The notes below the pieces were generated by a model that saw only the letters and a program-made list of their open reading frames with translations, was not told where the DNA came from and made no database searches. Positions 4,711 to 5,175 of a DNA stretch of 5,175 nt are shown here, one piece after another. The stretch covers positions 1-5,175 of the forward strand of contig JAOPZQ010000073.1 of assembly GCA_025964075.1 (NCBI GenBank), given 5' to 3'. This stretch comes from Solirubrobacterales bacterium. GTDB lineage: Bacteria; Actinomycetota; Thermoleophilia; Solirubrobacterales; Solirubrobacteraceae. The position numbers were made by a program, and so were the translations under genes. The stretch's first letter is position 1. Every line of letters begins with the position of its first letter.

Positions 4711-4718
4711 CCTCCTCC
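4711..4718 (-). promoter_or_regulatory. Strong Shine-Dalgarno GGAGGAGG
   Basis: GGAGGAGG on the minus strand is separated by 8 nt from the ATG at 4702. It decides the start of the 58-residue gene against the in-frame ATG at 4912, which has no comparable site. Confidence 0.75.
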
Positions 4719-4868
4719 TGGCATGAGACGCGGCTGAATGTGTGTGTGCTGCTGAGCGAGGGTGAGGTGCGTTCCTGGCCCCGGGGCTCTGGACGCTCTC
4801 TGCCGGTCGTCCCTTTCGGGAGTCGGTGGCGGGAATCGACTTCGCCGTCCTGGCCGTCGCTGTCATTC

Positions 4869-4918
4869 CCATCTGCGCTGATCGTGCCGGGCGTCCTTGC
4901 TGCCTCGTCCATCTGCGC
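4869..4918. repeat. Two direct copies of CCATCTGCGC, 40 bp apart
   Basis: Identical 10-bp copies at 4869-4878 and 4909-4918 lie upstream of the 58-residue gene. They could be binding sites for a regulator or chance; 40 bp is close to four helical turns. Confidence 0.3.
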
Positions 4919-4984
4919 GTGAGAGCCGAGCCGCTGATCTCTTGCCTTGGAGTGACGGGGGGTCCGCCGCCCTCGATCTCGCTC

Positions 4985-5021
4985 GGGGTGTCGTCGGGCG
5001 CTACCGTCTAGGCGACACCTC
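4985..5021 (-). terminator. Hairpin spanning the stop codon of the right-edge gene
   Basis: GGTGTCG (4987-4993) and CGACACC (5013-5019) form a perfect 7-bp stem, extendable on both sides with G-T and G-C pairs, around a loop of about 15-19 nt that contains the TAG at 5001-5003. No U-tract follows on the minus strand, so it is a weak terminator candidate or an mRNA 3'-end structure. Confidence 0.35.
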
Positions 5022-5174
5022 CTCGACCGGGATGTGCGCGAGGGCCGCCGATGGGCGGTCTTCGTCGTTCGGGGTAGTGAAAGCGGGCAGCGCGAGGTCG
5101 TGCCCGGAGATGCGCGGGCGCCAACTTGCGATCGGGCAATGTTGCCCGCACCCGCCCGGATCGACCCCGATCCG
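5001..5174 (-). CDS. C-terminal end of an unknown protein (start lies beyond the right edge)
   Basis: One minus-strand frame is open from the right edge to TAG at 5003-5001 and gives 57 residues ending AHIPVEEVSPRR. About 80% of its third positions are G or C, and the residue mix (RIGVDPGGCGQHCPIASWRP, then RISGHDLALPAFTTPNDEDR) is protein-like, unlike the Arg/Ser-rich alternatives. It has two cysteines at visible positions 9 and 13 with a histidine at 12 (C-x2-H-C), but there is too little sequence to infer metal binding. No start codon lies in the visible part, so its length and family cannot be judged. Two perfect 7-bp dyads lie inside it, which leaves open that part of this stretch is regulatory. 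Confidence 0.5.
   Translation of the reverse strand, partial: RIGVDPGGCGQHCPIASWRPRISGHDLALPAFTTPNDEDRPSAALAHIPVEEVSPRR
5133..5174. repeat. Two adjacent perfect inverted repeats at the right edge
   Basis: CGGGCAA-TG-TTGCCCG (5133-5148) and CGGATCG-ACCC-CGATCCG (5157-5174) each have 7-bp perfect arms and are separated by 8 bp. They fall within the putative right-edge coding frame. Confidence 0.35.
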
Positions 5175-5175
5175 A

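Larger units (their letters stand above)
4703..5000. other. Intergenic region of about 300 bp with no convincing gene
   Basis: Open frames cross this stretch on both strands, but none combines a ribosome binding site, coding-like third-position bias and sensible protein composition. A plus-strand frame from GTG 4826 to 5011 is hydrophobic near its start but has weak third-position G/C. The stretch holds a short (TG)5 run (4739-4748), two copies of CCATCTGCGC (4869-4878 and 4909-4918), and presumably the promoter of the 58/150-residue gene pair, whose boxes I cannot place. Confidence 0.5.

Noticed and set aside
4739..4748. (TG)5 run as a phase-variable microsatellite
   Set aside because: Five units is too short to expect slippage and it is not placed within a coding start or promoter spacer that I can identify.
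4703..4912. Longer version (128 residues) of the Arg-rich protein, starting at ATG 4912
   Set aside because: GGAGGAGG sits at the right distance from ATG 4702, and the upstream residues are polar, low-quality sequence without a ribosome binding site.
4826..5011. Plus-strand 61-codon frame with a hydrophobic N-terminus
   Set aside because: Third-position G/C is weak compared with the real genes, there is no clear ribosome binding site, and it overlaps the end of the right-edge gene.
1..5175. CRISPR array, tRNA, integrase or insertion sequence
   Set aside because: No regular repeat-spacer pattern, no cloverleaf, no transposase or recombinase motif and no terminal inverted repeats flanking a gene were found by eye.

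Overview
The window is very GC-rich DNA with strong G/C preference at third codon positions, GTG and TTG starts alongside ATG, and Ala/Arg/Glu-rich small proteins. This fits a high-GC actinobacterium; a Thermoleophilia/Solirubrobacterales-type or similar soil lineage is a guess from style only. I see no rRNA, tRNA, CRISPR array, transposase, integrase or recognisable housekeeping gene. Every gene is a short, poorly characterised protein, which is typical of an accessory region or the cargo of a mobile element, but no mobility gene is visible.

Ten of the eleven genes I call are on the minus strand, so transcription runs mostly right to left. Right edge to centre: the C-terminal end of a gene entering from the right (5001-5174); a gap of about 300 bp; then a two-gene unit, a 58-residue Arg-rich protein with a near-perfect Shine-Dalgarno (4526-4702) overlapping by 8 bp a 150-residue helical protein (4081-4533). 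This unit converges, with only 3 bp between stop codons, on the single plus-strand gene, 68 residues (3871-4077).

That plus-strand gene diverges from the main feature of the window, a compact five-gene minus-strand operon (3797 down to 1463). It encodes a 192-residue unknown protein, a 132-residue coiled-coil protein, a 152-residue unknown protein, an 81-residue helical protein and a 217-residue helix-turn-helix protein with a histone-H1-like Lys/Ala tail. The junctions are -4, +5, -4 and +1 bp, so translation is probably coupled. The 73-bp divergent intergenic region holds a perfect 7-3-7 dyad that could be an operator.

Left of the operon are a ~300-bp intergenic stretch with hairpins, a membrane-anchored coiled-coil protein (561-1160), and a second intergenic stretch whose minus-strand RNA could form mutually exclusive stems. 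The last gene (1-300) runs off the left edge.

How the genes work together is not known. The operon has one DNA-binding protein and several helical or coiled-coil partners, with a divergent small gene sharing its control region, so a self-regulated module is a reasonable inference and no more than that. A terminase small-subunit-like role for the HTH protein was considered, but no large terminase follows it here.
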